Part shown: positions 10,963 to 22,605 of the stretch, piece by piece
Position numbering within the stretch: the first letter of the stretch is position 1
Layout: each line of letters opens with the position of its first letter
Assembly: GCF_026151205.1 (NCBI RefSeq)
Contig: NC_087077.1
Location: 19,899,975-19,963,974 of the forward strand
Source: Bolinopsis microptera
Lineage: Eukaryota > Ctenophora > Tentaculata > Lobata > Bolinopsidae
Direction: 5' to 3'
Length of the DNA: 64,000 nucleotides
Made by a program: the position numbers and the translations under genes
Notes under the pieces: generated by a model
What the model was told of the DNA's origin: nothing
The model's input: only the letters and a program-made list of their open reading frames with translations
Database searches by the model: none

Positions 10963-12655
10963 GCTCCCCTCCCGGTAGAGCACTCTTGAAACTGGATTTC
11001 TTCCAAAAGAAACATCATTATATATATATTATATAATATATATAATATACTTCAGTTGAAAACTATGAACTCGAATAATTTTATCGATTTGACAAATTCC
11101 TCGAACCAGTGGTGGTAGCAAGTCATACCAGTAAGAATTATTTTCAATTGGTCACTCAGTGCACTAGCTATTAAGGCCAACGTGTACGAATGTACACTGA
11201 CATTTGGGCCCACCCTGTATATTATATATTTATGAATAGCTCCTGAAAGACATAGGAAAAATTTTAGCTTCTGTCATAAATAAATTCATAAATTCCGTGA
11301 CCTTGAGTTGGTATACTGCTTTCGAAAATATTTATCCTTAAAAAGAAATGTTGCAATTATACCAGAAAGCGACGCCATCTATTGAAGCCTTGAAGGTTTG
11401 ACGGAGATCCGCATGGAAAATGGCAGCTACTTTGTCGAGGATCGGTAACATCTCTAAAATAATAAAGTAATAAGATTTCGATTTTTTAGCACACTGAGAG
11501 GTTCGATCATGATAGATTAATAGTTTAAAACTATTTTCCCACACAACACAATTAAATACAATTTAATGAGCTATGTAAATAGTAATCTCGATGTTTCGTC
11601 TATGACGCAGAGCACTCTAGCCGAAAACGTTTACAATACATGATGTATATTGTTTCTGCCTGAGTGACTTCATTTCGTCCCCATTAATCTCTCGACTATC
11701 ACTTCTTATATAGTTATATATTTCTCGTATATTACAAATTGTTTTTTCACTATGGACACGTGACACCATTCCACCTCGAGTTCAGAAATTTAATGAATAG
11801 TCGTATGAAGTATTCAGTATATAAACATTACACACAATGAGGCCTATTTACAGGGCAGCTATTTAAACAAGTTTTTAAAATAAAATCACACACGCAAATT
11901 CTGCGAGCTACATATATACAAAAATACTGTAACTGCCGTCTGTTTGTATTAGTGATCAGATTTTAAAAATAGTGTTGCATCTCGGAAATGGCACAAAGAC
12001 CGGTTTTATCAACTTATCGAAACGTTACCATTTTGCCCGGATCTGAATAGCGCTACAGAACGATCAATCCTGCAAATGCCTAAACCTTTGTGTAAGGTTT
12101 TTAAAGCCCCACATAGTAATAATTCCTAGTAGCTAATTGGACGACTTGATTAAATTTATGACTTTGTTTAAACTAAGGCATCAAATTTTTTTGATTGGGA
12201 CGAGAATTTGTAACTTTTTATATTCACAACCTATGGCAAGAATTTAATTTGAAATTGAGGATAATAATGGGAACGTAATTGGTGGTATATCTCGAAAAGA
12301 AAGACTGTTTGGCATTCAATAGTCAGTATTTTTTTCACTTCCAAAATGGACCCAAATTATATTGTCGTTAATCAGCGACCTTGAAAGAAAGCGTTCAAAA
12401 AGGCCGGAATTGGCAATCTTCTCAAATTATACCTAGCAAGAGTGTTCTCCCGATTGTCATTTTTCCTCAAATTATACCTAGTTTGGTGTACCTCGACTGA
12501 AAACATAACTGTTTTTTTTTGCGATACGGAAGAAAACTTGAAAAACAACCTTTTAAAACGCAGGAAACACTGAAAAAAAACCTTTAAAAACACCGAAATA
12601 AAACCTTAAAACCTTATAAAAAAGAGAAACCTTAAATCCCCACCCTGGCCATCGC
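10963..12655. other. PSMD2 intron DNA, no exon recognised
   Basis: TA-rich microsatellites lie near 11020-11052. A 68-residue minus-strand ORF (11338-11544), ending in SIDGVAFWYNCNISF, has no family I can name. No match to the missing PSMD2 exon was found by eye on either strand. Confidence 0.4.
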
Positions 12656-12659
12656 TAGC

Positions 12660-13045
12660 GTATCATATTGAAGTAATGACTCCACAGTTACAGTAACCAC
12701 AGATTACCACATTAACAAATAACCTCGCTAGCTTATCATATTGAAGTAAGGCCCCACAGTAACCGAAAACCACCGTAACAGTAACTCGCAAGCATAACAA
12801 TATTAAGTAAGGCCCCACAGTACCAGTAAACCCCAGTAACAGTACCACAGTAACAGTAACCTCGCTAGCTTATCAATATTGAAGTAAGGACCCACAGTAA
12901 ACAGTAACCAACAGTAATCACAGTAACCACAGTAACCCACCATAACAGTAACTCGCCTAGCTTATCACTACTGAAGTCAAGGACCCACAGTACAAAAACC
13001 ACATAACCACAGTAAACTCACGTAAAACAGTCACCTCTCGCTAGC
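12660..13045 (+). repeat. Degenerate tandem repeat, unit about 75-110 bp, 4-5 copies
   Basis: Each copy carries CTCGCTAGCTTATCA, then ATTGAAGTAAGG, CCCACAGTAAC and several ACAGTAAC words. Copies differ by many one-base indels. The array ends less than 30 bases before the last recognisable PSMD2 exon. Confidence 0.75.
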
Positions 13046-13218
13046 TTATTGACTTTAAACCCTTAAAATCAGGAGGTTGCGTACGCTGAACGGTGACGTA
13101 TTGAAGATACAGAGATGCAACAACTTGTTTCGGAGCAATACGAGGTCCACGTGATGAATAACAAGAAAGATAAGAAGGAGAAACAGGGAGGCTGACGCTA
13201 AAAGCTTGAGGCGGATGA

Positions 13219-13491
13219 CTGGTCGTTGATTTTAAAAGTTTTGCCAGCGTCTGTAAAAATTCAACTCTGGTCAATCAAATTGAAGTCCAATCAAACCATA
13301 ATTCCGACAGTACTCCAATTTCGACTCCAGTTAGAAAAATAGTGCGTTCAAATGAATTCCTAAGTGGCAATCCATATCAGGCGAATGAACTATTTGCAAT
13401 GTTGAGCAGATTTCATGAATTTAATAATACAACTCTGTTGTCATCAGTTGAGGAACAACCACTACCACCACTAGTTGAGGAATCGTCTTGA
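13219..13491 (+). CDS. Unidentified 90-codon open frame
   Basis: The frame is open from a TGA at 13216 to a TGA at 13489 and has no obvious ATG at its left end. It encodes DFKSFASVCKNSTLVNQ, a Ser/Thr/Pro-rich stretch, then GNPYQANELFAMLSRF and an acidic, proline-containing end (EEQPLPPLVEESS). I do not recognise a family. It directly follows the last PSMD2 exon but is not PSMD2-like, and its composition could suit a retroelement Gag-like or adaptor fragment. It may be chance. Confidence 0.3.
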   Translation: MVVDFKSFASVCKNSTLVNQIEVQSNHNSDSTPISTPVRKIVRSNEFLSGNPYQANELFAMLSRFHEFNNTTLLSSVEEQPLPPLVEESS

Positions 13492-13699
13492 AAACACTGT
13501 CTATTTATGACGATTTAATCAAAGGAACTGCTATCATAAAAACTGCTGTACTAGAAAGGTATTGAAGTTTAGTTCCCATAACTTTCGCTGTTTGCACAAG
13601 AGCAAGTGTAACTGCTCATCCACATATTGTGAACCTGAATGAATCCTATCTGCAACACTAAACTTATCTCAAGGCATGTTGAGTAGCTGGAGTCCAGGG

Positions 13700-14650
13700 A
13701 CGAAATTTGCTAAAGGGAGTCGGTAGACTCGGTTTTCAGGGAAGTAGACTTAGCGGGTGTGAGGCGCTCTGCTGATATGCTTTTAAAACATGCACAAAAC
13801 AAACGTATGTTGGTGCTCCACGTGTTGAATCTACGACTTAAGGCGGGAAATTATTCCCGAGGATCCATTGACAACAGTTCTCCACAGCTTTCTGTCCTCC
13901 AACAGTCTAGCTATCTCACTACTGACTATAGGCCCAGAATCTCTGCTTTTAGGTTATCTATGTGTTTAAGTGAGGTGTCGCCCCCTGTTCATATGCCCAT
14001 GACTCGGCTTCCAGAGGATCAGTTTTGGTTCATGTCAGCTCACGATGTCGGTGAGCATGACCTGCAAGTCTGAGCCATCCGTGGGTTTCTTGGAGCTGAC
14101 TTTGGGAAGATCACCGTACAGGCTGTTGTTGTCTGACATGGTCTCGATATTGATTGTGTTAAGTGGCCATTCTTAACATTCGCGAATAGCAACCATCAAC
14201 CCATCTTCTCTAGACATTTTCGTCATAGTCAATTCGGAACCGTACGGTAGCACCGAACTGCCACAAGTGCTGTTAACACTTTGATCTTGATAGACTTCTA
14301 AGCTTGTATGGGATCGCGAGCGCCAAAGTTTTTTGAGTGTGTTGCAAGCCCCCAAGCTCTTCCTTTCTAACACCTAATATCACTCTCACTGTCTCTGATC
14401 CTATAGCCCAAATAGGCGCAGCTTCCACTGCTCTATTGGTACTGTTACCCAGGGACTAGATGGAATCAGGGTTCTTCCGATGTTCTGATAATGAATTGGT
14501 TTAGTGCCACCTCATACATTCTAAATTCCAACTGTAGCAGCAACCCTTTCTACCTCTAGCATCAGCGTCTCTGCCTCTTTACAGTATCAGCTATCAGAGC
14601 AATGTCATCTACTGTTATGATATTCTTGCATTAGTATAACTTGATATTCA
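13700..14650 (-). mobile_element. Degenerate non-LTR (LINE) reverse-transcriptase remnant
   Basis: On the minus strand, about 14540-14620 encodes a VDDIALIADTVKEAETLM-like segment, the RT catalytic YADD region with its usual ALIADT follow-on, broken by frame changes. Further along, 14173-14373 encodes GACNTLKKLWRSRSHTSLEV and a LPYGSELTMTK-like block, typical of the region after the RT domain in LINEs with an apurinic endonuclease. Start, endonuclease and tail are not seen. The plus-strand ORF at 13759-14073 is an antisense shadow. Confidence 0.7.
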
Positions 14651-15900
14651 GTTTATCCAAAGCATAAGTATCCAATAATTAACAATATTCAAGTACAATC
14701 TGGGATTCAATTGCTAGTGTATAAGTTATTATATCAATTAATATATGTGTTCTAGATATAGATACGGATTCTGGGGGAGGAGTGGGGCCAACAGGGGGGT
14801 GCATTATCGGCGGGGGCGCCAACAGGCAACGTACCCCTCTGTTAGCATCCCAAGTAAGATTAAGTTCCAACTAAAAAGTAGTGAATACGAGGTTCATCGG
14901 CCCAAATTATTGTTTTTTTTCGGCTATTGCCTGATTCCTAAATAACCGATATATGATTCTATTCCTATATATAATAGACAAAACGGAAAACTTATGACTA
15001 GATCATTTATTTGACAACCAAAATAGATTCTAAATACAACAAAAATAAAGTAAAGATCTTATGTAATATCTGGATAGGAACATAGTCATAATTTATGAGT
15101 CGTATTCTTAAAGTATTGAAAAGTATTAAATACTTTCCAACACTATATATAACAAAAAATCGAGAATATGAATGTTATGTACTAAGTAGATACGGTGAAT
15201 CGTTGGACAGTTTTCTCTTGGTAGCATATACGATATATTTATCAGAAACAAAGTGTAGATAATAAGGTCATTGATTTCATTTACATTGGAGACATAATTA
15301 GAACTACTATTTAGCTTTCAAAATTTCTCGGGAGGTCAGTTTTGAAACCGTTTAACAAGACGGAGGAAACAGCACTTTGTAGAGCGAAGCTTTGTGGGAG
15401 TTTATAGTTCTGCTGATTTCAATATATTTTAGAGTCTGGTTAAAACGCACCATTGGCACATTCTGATATCCAGTTCTCAATCGATGTACCATCTCCACTT
15501 TTAATGGCACCCCTGAACTAAAAGATACAGTTATTCCTCATCCCAATACTGATTATTCATGTATGCTGATGGGTATGTGGTACGAGGGGTAGATGCTATT
15601 TGAGCTGGGTGACATCAAGGAATTGGTCGACACTTCTAAGGAAGTGCCCTCTACACAGGCATCAGAGATCTCGCAGGTGCGGCGTGCCTAAATGGATACG
15701 GTCCCGGAATTTTGGTTCGGTTAAATTTTAAATCGTTTGTTTCCGATTAATTTTCAGGTCTTAATCTTTTACATCGACACATACAGTTCTAATACCTTCC
15801 ATTAATACGGGAAATGCCATCTAATTTTATCTTGACAATTTTCCATCACCTCAAATTTTCAATCAGTTTTCAATAATCAATAACTTAACCTATCCGCATC
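14651..15900. other. Intergenic A+T-rich DNA
   Basis: A G-rich block at 14770-14835 repeats GGGGG words and is open on both strands by composition only. No PAZ-domain exon of the downstream Piwi gene was found here in any frame. Confidence 0.4.
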
Positions 15901-15980
15901 TAAACCGTCAGTATCGCTCAACAGATGGTGGCAGTGAACGGTATTGCCCTAATCGCTAATGGCAAGGAGCTCGCGCCGAA

Positions 15981-17210
15981 ATGGCACTCCGATCCGACCT
16001 AATCCCTCCGTTAATATCTCCGTCTCTCCCCTCTCCCTCTCACTTTTCCCTCTCCCTCTCCACTCACTACCTGTCTCCCCTCTCCCTCCCTCCCAGCCAT
16101 TCCCTCTCTTCTGACTATCTCATCATATGTACATCTAGAGATTCGGCACATGCCTCAACCTTCAAAGATACCTGCAACAAAGTGGGGCCTGCTTGTGGCA
16201 TACATATCGGAGCAGGCGGACAAGTTGTGACAATAAACTCAGACAGTGCACGAGATTTCATCGGAGCTATTCGTGCTAATGTTCGAGACACAACAAAGAT
16301 TGTGATTTGTTTGGTGCCAAATGACAGGAAAGATCGATATGACGCCATAAAGAAACATTGCTGCATTGAACAGCCCATTCAATCACAAGTTTTGGTCACA
16401 AAGAATCTGAATCCAAAGAAAGCCATGTCTGTTGTGACCAAAGTTGTCCTGCAAATGAATGCAAAGCTAGGTGGGGAGCTGTGGTCGATTGCAATTCCTA
16501 TGAAAGGAGTCATGTATATTGGTATAGACACATATCACGACAGTGGATCCGCAAGGTCTGTGGGAGGATTTGTGGCCTCTATGAACGACCTGTGTACAAG
16601 ATATTACAGCAAGACAACTTGGCAAGCATCAAAACAGGAACTGATCAGTCAGCTGGAAGTTTGCACTGATGAAGCTTTGCAACAATATTTTAAGCTTAAC
16701 AATGCTTTTCCTAGTCGGGTCTTCATCTTCAGAGATGGAGTTGGTGATGGTCAGCTACTAGCTGTTAAAGAAATGGAGCTTACTTCCATCAAGAGAGCAC
16801 TGGCTAAGCTACCACAAAAGCCTCAACTGATATTCGTTGTGGTAACAAAGAGGATTCAACAAAGATTCTTCTTGAAGCAAGGTGGTAGACTCTCAAACCC
16901 TACCCCTGGAACCGTTGTTGACACCAAAGTTACCAGTGATGCTCTGTTTGACTTCTTTTTAGTCCCACAATCGGTTGGTCAAGGTACGGTAACCCCAACT
17001 CACTACAACGTCCTGGAGTTCTCCACCAACATACAACCAGATCACCTCCAGCAGATAGCCTTCAAACTCTGCCACATTTACTTCAACTGGACTGGAACTA
17101 TCAGGGTACCGGCTGTGTGCCAGTATGCCCACAAACTTGCGTTCTTGGTTGGTAACCACCTCAACAAGGACCCATCTCCTCAGCTGGCTAACTACCTTTA
17201 TTATCTCTAG
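15981..17210 (+). CDS. PIWI: Piwi-clade Argonaute, MID and PIWI domains (5' part missing or unresolved)
   Basis: A continuous frame holds the end of the MID region (DYLIICTSRDS) and a complete PIWI RNase-H-like domain ending in the family's usual -NYLYYL terminus. Catalytic residues are visible: Asp near residue 183 (GIDTYHD), Glu near 220 (KQELISQL, the glutamate finger), Asp near 252 (RDGVGDGQL) and His near 384 (QYAHKLAFLV). A slicer-competent DEDH tetrad is therefore kept. Piwi proteins bind piRNAs and silence transposons in germ and stem cells. About 1.1 kb is uninterrupted by introns. The first 40 residues are Ser/Pro/Leu from a CT-rich tract ending in CCCAG at 16096, so either the exon truly starts at 16097 or the tract is translated. 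Just upstream (about 15925-16010) GKELAP, WHSD and PPLIS appear in mixed frames, as in the linker before MID. N and PAZ domains are not seen. Confidence 0.88.
   Translation: MALRSDLIPPLISPSLPSPSHFSLSLSTHYLSPLSLPPSHSLSSDYLIICTSRDSAHASTFKDTCNKVGPACGIHIGAGGQVVTINSDSARDFIGAIRANVRDTTKIVICLVPNDRKDRYDAIKKHCCIEQPIQSQVLVTKNLNPKKAMSVVTKVVLQMNAKLGGELWSIAIPMKGVMYIGIDTYHDSGSARSVGGFVASMNDLCTRYYSKTTWQASKQELISQLEVCTDEALQQYFKLNNAFPSRVFIFRDGVGDGQLLAVKEMELTSIKRALAKLPQKPQLIFVVVTKRIQQRFFLKQGGRLSNPTPGTVVDTKVTSDALFDFFLVPQSVGQGTVTPTHYNVLEFSTNIQPDHLQQIAFKLCHIYFNWTGTIRVPAVCQYAHKLAFLVGNHLNKDPSPQLANYLYYL
16015..16096 (+). promoter_or_regulatory. CT-rich tract acting as a likely 3' splice site
   Basis: About 80 bases are almost pure pyrimidine (CTCTCCCTCTCC words) and end in CAG at 16094-16096, directly before the conserved Piwi coding sequence. 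This is an extended polypyrimidine tract. If it is intronic, the serine/proline-rich leader of the open frame is not part of the protein. Confidence 0.55.
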
Positions 17211-19171
17211 AACTTGTTGGTGAACCAGAAATATTGGTACTGACAATAGAATCCCGTGAGAGACACTGATTCACGTCTGTGATGCAATCTGCATGCTAAT
17301 TATTGATTAAAACAGAATTTCATCTATAATATGGCTGCTAAATGCTAATCATTTGTAGTGCAGGAGTATTGATCGAAGTTAAGCTAGGAATGTCTCTCCT
17401 AATAGAGCATGGGTGCAATTACCAATGCAGTTTTTGAATGTATTTGGTTTTTTTTTAATTGTTTTGAAGCGTGTCGTTTCGAGAACAGATAGCACCGTGG
17501 CCGTTCTAATAAAATTTATTGTTTGTGCAAATTTAACTTTGTCATTAAAATGTTGCATGTCCACGAAGCCCATAAAGCATATGCTATGTGAAGTGATATG
17601 AGTTTTAAAAAGAATAGCAACACTATCATATGTACTATCATGGTAAGTAATGAAATTTTGCCGTACCGTTGTTTTTAACTATTATATGTATTAGGGATCG
17701 TTCACATATTACATAAGCCAGCCTAGGAGAAGCTAATACGCTGTGTAATATCTTATATGTGTAAAGACAAAGTAGTTGTTTCAGTGAAAAGGTTAGAATT
17801 TGGACTGCGTAATGATTTTAAAATAAGCGAATACAAAAGTTCAAAAACGTGAACGGTCCCTTATTGTTGACGATTTCTGTAGATTTTTTCGCTCGGCGAC
17901 TTATCTTGCCATGCAAGGAAAATACGATATGGTTGCCATTTAATCTGTGTCAACATCCGTTATGAAGGATGCAATTGTGAGGCTGTTTTGCTTTGTTTTT
18001 AATAATCTTAATCACTTATTTTTTAGCAAAAATACACTTTGTCAATAAAGGAAAGTAATTTTAGATTTTATAGTTTTTAACTTGAAGGGGTAGTAGCTGC
18101 TTACCACAGTACAGTACTTATTACCAGTTTAATGTTTAAAAATAGATTTCAAAGTGGACTCAATATTATATTATTACTATATAAAATATTTCTATCGATT
18201 TGGGTTTGTCACAGAGAAATCTTTCAAGCTGAACTAATAGAAATATGGCTCATATCATAATATTAATATTTTTCCTGGAAATTCTAAGCATAGGCTACTC
18301 TTAGTTACAGTTCAGTTAAAATTAGGGAAGGAATTTCATAAAATGGACGATTTTGATATTAAATATAAGCATTCTTACCCTTTCAAATCAGTCCCCATTC
18401 ATTACGTGTAACCAGATTGTGACACTGTAACGATGCTAATGGAAAGTCAATTTGAGCAGACCTATAATCTACTTAAAGGATAAACTCGGCTTTCATGTTT
18501 TATCAATCATAGCTAATATCTTACTTTGATAAACTTTTTTTTCTCCTACCGTTCTTTACTGCACAAAATCTCAACCTCTGTTGACATGAATAACATCGAT
18601 TTGCGTCGTCATATTTAGTTAGTCAATGCCTTGTCTCTCTCGACTTAATCTGTAATCAATCACTAAATTGTAACGCCTTCGCACAACCAACCAAAAATTT
18701 TGCCCGAAGTTTTCAGATTTATTGTTAAATAACTATTTGTTATAGTGCATCTTGAATTTTATTCCCGTTACAGGACGGCCGCGATAACTGGCCGCTAAAA
18801 ACTCTAAATTGCAATCGTATTGCACTTTAAGCTCGCAACTGGAGGCCGGATTTTTGCGGTTGTACTGTATGATCTACAAAACGCAACTTTTATTTTGCCC
18901 TTAATAAAAGCCCTTATAAAACCAAAAGAGGGATAATTCATCTACGATGGCTAGGCTGTCCCGGCCTTCTTTTTAACTAGCGAAATCTCTTCTGTCCGCT
19001 AAACCAAGTACGCTTTTGCGCGGCACCGAATGTCTTACCGCGAATGTGTAGATCCCTCGATCAAAGTACGTTTCAAAACAGACTGAAAGGAAATCGATCT
19101 TATTCATGGCCAAGTGATCACAAATGAACTGATTTCATTTGTATTCCACTTCTTTATCTTTTTCTCGTCAG
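17211..19171. other. Piwi 3' flank and intergenic DNA, with one MITE
   Basis: No gene is recognised. A roughly 170-bp foldback element sits at 17693-17864 and is listed separately. AATAAAG at 18042 could be a polyadenylation signal but is 800 bases from the Piwi stop. The Hakai 5' UTR or first intron ends at a pyrimidine tract and CAG at 19169-19171. Confidence 0.5.
17693..17864. mobile_element. Small MITE of the GTTCACATATTACGTAA family
   Basis: It starts AGGGATCGTTCACATATTAC and ends CGTGAACGGTCCCT, an inverted pair, about 170 bases long. Related ends recur at 28497, 43449-43624 and 43932-44413. It has no coding capacity. Confidence 0.75.
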
Positions 19172-19187
19172 ATTGAATCCCTCAGCC

Positions 19188-22100
19188 ATGTCAATGGGGT
19201 ACGGAGAACTGGAGGCAAGCAACGATAAGCAGAATGTATCTAAAGTACAGAGGAAGTCCATCTCTTTGAAGCTCAAACGAGACTCTCATGATGAAACTAG
19301 TGAGTTCAACTTTTATTGTGATATGCTTCGATAACTTTAGAAAATATTCAATGAATCTGTATTTCTCATTACTTCAGAGTGATTACTTTCAACAGACTGA
19401 ACTAATTCAGGCAATCCGCTTCCGGTGGAGAAGACTGAAGAAATGAAAAATCAAGCAGAAAGCTTGACCTGGAATTTTAAGGTAAATGTCGTCGATTTTA
19501 AACATTTATTTTTAAAAGTGGAATGGGAACGAAAGTGGAATATCTAACGAAAAGTACATTTTGTTCAGGCTTGTATTCAATCTCGTCCCCCCAAAGGTGA
19601 AGCTAGCTGGAGAGAAGAAGAAAAATAAGGAAAATTTATTGAATTTCTGTGAAAAGTGTAAACGACCTATCCTCATCCACGGAAGACTGGTCAGTGGTTA
19701 TAAAATTTGAAATAATCGTTCTATTTTCTGACACAAAAATTGATCAAGTTGAACATTTACTACGAATTTTAAACCACAAGATGTAATGGGAATACCCGAC
19801 TAAATTCTTGTTTCAGATCCCGTGCAAACATTTTCTATGTCTGAATTGTGCTCAGAAAGGAACACGTAACTGCTTCAAGTGAGTCGCTAATCTTACCGTG
19901 TTGGATCATAAGTACAGTTTGGGCAGTTTGCCATAATTATAAAATAAAAATATCGTAATCATAAATACTGAAAAAGAGCAGTCAGGTCTCTAGTCTACTG
20001 TTGGTAATATAATAGCTTGCTACACAATATATAATGAAGCAATGTTTCCCAGAAACCTTATATGCCTCCTCAGGTGTGATACTCCCATCAAAGGAATCCA
20101 GCCGGTCCCTAAAATCTACGTCTGCGCACACGAAGGCACCCGTCACAGTCTCAACGGTTGTCGCAAATCATACCTTAACTTTGTCGGACTTGATCAACAC
20201 CAAAAACTAAGGTACAACCACCGCCCTCGCTGCGAACTTGTAACTTGAGTTCCTCCGAGTGGAGTGCGGCACACCCTGAAAAGTGGATCTGTTGGTAAAA
20301 CTTTGAAATGGATTTTAATGATTTGTCGATTGTTGCATTAATATTTGATGGAACAGGTTCTATTAATTAATTAAAGAACGCGGCGATCGTCCGTGCAAAC
20401 TGTCTTAAAACTGTTTAGTTATAGGACACGTAAACAACTGAACTATAAACTGAACTAAGCTTGAGAGGTTGAATTGTACAGTTTTTGCCGCTCTACAGAC
20501 TCTAAATGCAAGAGTGATCTGCTATGGCTGATTATTTATGTCTTTCACCCGGACATCAAGCGGTAGAAATTCTGAGTGATTGGGACTTTGAATGAACTGT
20601 AACAAGAACTGTTAAAGTAATTAGGTTGAAACTTAGCTCCCAGTATAATGAATGGTGATCTAGACTACAGGGTCGATAAAACAAGATCTGTTTATTTTTT
20701 CTGTGTTTTATTTTCTATTATATATTTCCAACTCTCATTCAACGGACCCCATGAGCCTTTCTCGAAAATGGTTAGTACTCAAGCTTTGCCATTCAGCCGA
20801 TTATAATCACAATGTCAACTTTATTCGTAGTTTCAAATTCCAATGAAAAACTCACATCGATTTAAATTATTGTTTTGCTAATTCAAAACGTATGTTTTGA
20901 AATGGGAGCCTCAACCTGAGCAAGCCCAGTTGGCGATCGGCCAAATTTAACAAATTTCAGACACAGCGGTGACGACGGTATGGCAGTGGATCAGAATGTG
21001 GACAGTGATGGAGAACTGAGCGTGAACAAGCAGCATTCCACCCCGGCCCCCACCACTCCTGCCCCCACTGCTCCTGCTCCTGCTGCAGCCCCTCAACCTC
21101 AACCCCAGCAACAAGTCCAGGTTCGCTAGTTCCTTAGTTCAGCTACTTTTTGTCGGCTGACTGCATCTTGATTAATTCTTTAGTCTTTCGCTTTTGAAAT
21201 CATTCAGATTTGTAGTGATTTTCTGGTCTCTGATTGAAAGACAATCAATGGAGAGAATCTTAGCTAAATCATGGTTAAAAGGATAGTATGGTGAAGCCAA
21301 TTTTAATGAAAATTTTGAATGCTCAAGTACTATGACCGAGTTTAATTCAATCTTATTTGCCAGGTTTCGGCTGCCCCGCCCCAGTTTAACCTGGCTGCTG
21401 CTCTTCAACCTACCAGCATCGCCTCCCTCCCGCCGGGCACGATGCTGCCTGGTTCTCACCAGGTGGCTGCTGCTGCTGCTGCTGCCGCTGTCGCTCTCAG
21501 CAGACCCGGCATGTTCTCCCAGATCATGCAGCCTCCAGTAAGTCAAACAGAATTTCTATACAGCTTTATTTATCCTTCAATCAGATCTTCTAAAGAGCTT
21601 TTTGTGATTCTTAAAATTTTTGGACTGTTAGTTTTTATTTGCCTGGATGTATTCAAGAATACGCAACACAATTTTTATTGCCATGATTCAAATAATCCAT
21701 ATAATTTATGTAATTTCAGAGTGTTGCTCATCCAGTGATGACCAACTCAACAAGACTAACTTTTGCAAATCCAGCCACACGGCCCACTGCTGTTCTTATC
21801 TTTCCTCGGGTAATTCTAATTCCATTTTATTTATTTTTTATTTATTTTTTAAATTCCATTTTAGAAGTATTGCGACAATTTCTAGAATAGCACAAAAGCT
21901 TAATTTATCTGATTTTTGTAAATTTAATAGTTGACAATGTTTCAGCCTCAGCTGGCAGTCACATCCATGACACCACTTCTTGTCCCTCCACGAGGACTTG
22001 GAGCACCACAGATGCTCTCTCTACCTGGCATGCTTCCTCAGCCTTCTGGCATGATGCCAATGCCTCCCAGTCAGTTCCAGACAGTGCCTCAACTCCTCAG

Positions 22101-22605
22101 TGCAACAACTCAGCAACAAGTTCCACCCCAACACGTGCCCGTACCTCAACACGTGCCCGTACCTCAGCCTGTCCAACCTGAACCTCGCACCCGACCGCAA
22201 CTCCCCACCCCTCCCTCCATGCCAATGCCTGAGCAAATGCGGGAGAAAGGTCCAACAATACGGGACACTCCCCCTCCTGTCCGCGAGTATACGCCTCCAG
22301 TTCGGACTGAATTGCCCGGGCAGCTTAGAGAGGCGCACCCTCAACACTACAGTCCTTCCCATGATGCGCCTCCTCCTCCTCCACCTAGAAACTTGAGACC
22401 TGATCAGCGGCCCTCCCATGACCCAAGGGAACAAAACTCACATGACCCCCGGAGAAATAGTGACCCGAGAGAGCCGACAGAGTTTAGAGGTTTTAACCGA
22501 GAAAATTCTTATCCTAGCCATGAGTATGACCAAGTTCCAAGAGACCCAAGAAAGGCTAGAGACATCCCACCCCCGCCTCCCCCTAGAAACGGAGCTATGA
22601 GATAA
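19188..22605 (+). CDS. CBLL1: E3 ubiquitin ligase Hakai (CBLL1), nine coding exons, 519 aa
   Basis: Exons with consistent phases: 19188-19299, 19411-19481, 19597-19689, 19817-19878, 20074-20211, 20961-21120, 21364-21537, 21720-21809, 21946-22605. The protein has LTWNFKVKLAGEK, then a RING finger starting FCEKC with IPCKHFLCLNC and a closing C-x2-C (CFKCD) at about residues 81-117. Next is the Hakai-specific HYB region, with Cys and His in VCAHEGTRHSLNGC and LDQHQKLRH. The long C-terminus is rich in Pro, Ala and Gln and ends with Asp-Pro-Arg runs and PPPPPRNGAMR. Hakai ubiquitinates tyrosine-phosphorylated targets such as E-cadherin in vertebrates and belongs to the m6A writer complex in animals. 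RING cysteines and histidine appear complete. Two exon borders (19597 and 20211) were chosen because only they keep frame and match the family. Confidence 0.93.

Larger units (their letters stand above)
7183..13200 (+). pseudogene. PSMD2: 26S proteasome regulatory subunit PSMD2/Rpn1, exons in order but frame-broken
   Basis: Exons at 7183-7333, 8438-8537, 9481-9621 and 13073 to about 13197 have plausible GT-AG borders and match consecutive parts of Rpn1, the largest scaffold of the proteasome lid-base region that docks ubiquitin receptors. Exon 1 reads AYIKCGALLACGIV, then ALALLSDY and NNLRIGSI in other frames. Exon 2 gives EDVIELL, PKVQADSK and STLEV in three frames. Exon 3 gives CHGEVTSTILR and DKPETELKD, then a toroid segment. 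Exon 4 gives GDVLKIQR, SEQYEV and KKDKKEK. Each exon needs several one-base corrections, and exon 1 has TAA where the family has Tyr. Introns are kept, so it is not a processed pseudogene. The exon expected between 9621 and 13073 and the C-terminal third were not found. Unpolished assembly or real decay are both possible. Confidence 0.75.

Noticed and set aside
21172-21546. 124-aa minus-strand ORF over Hakai exons
   Set aside because: It overlaps the Hakai exon 21364-21537 on the other strand and spans its splice site; no independent support.
22021-22434. 137-aa minus-strand ORF rich in Arg, Leu and His
   Set aside because: It is the antisense shadow of the proline-rich last exon of Hakai.
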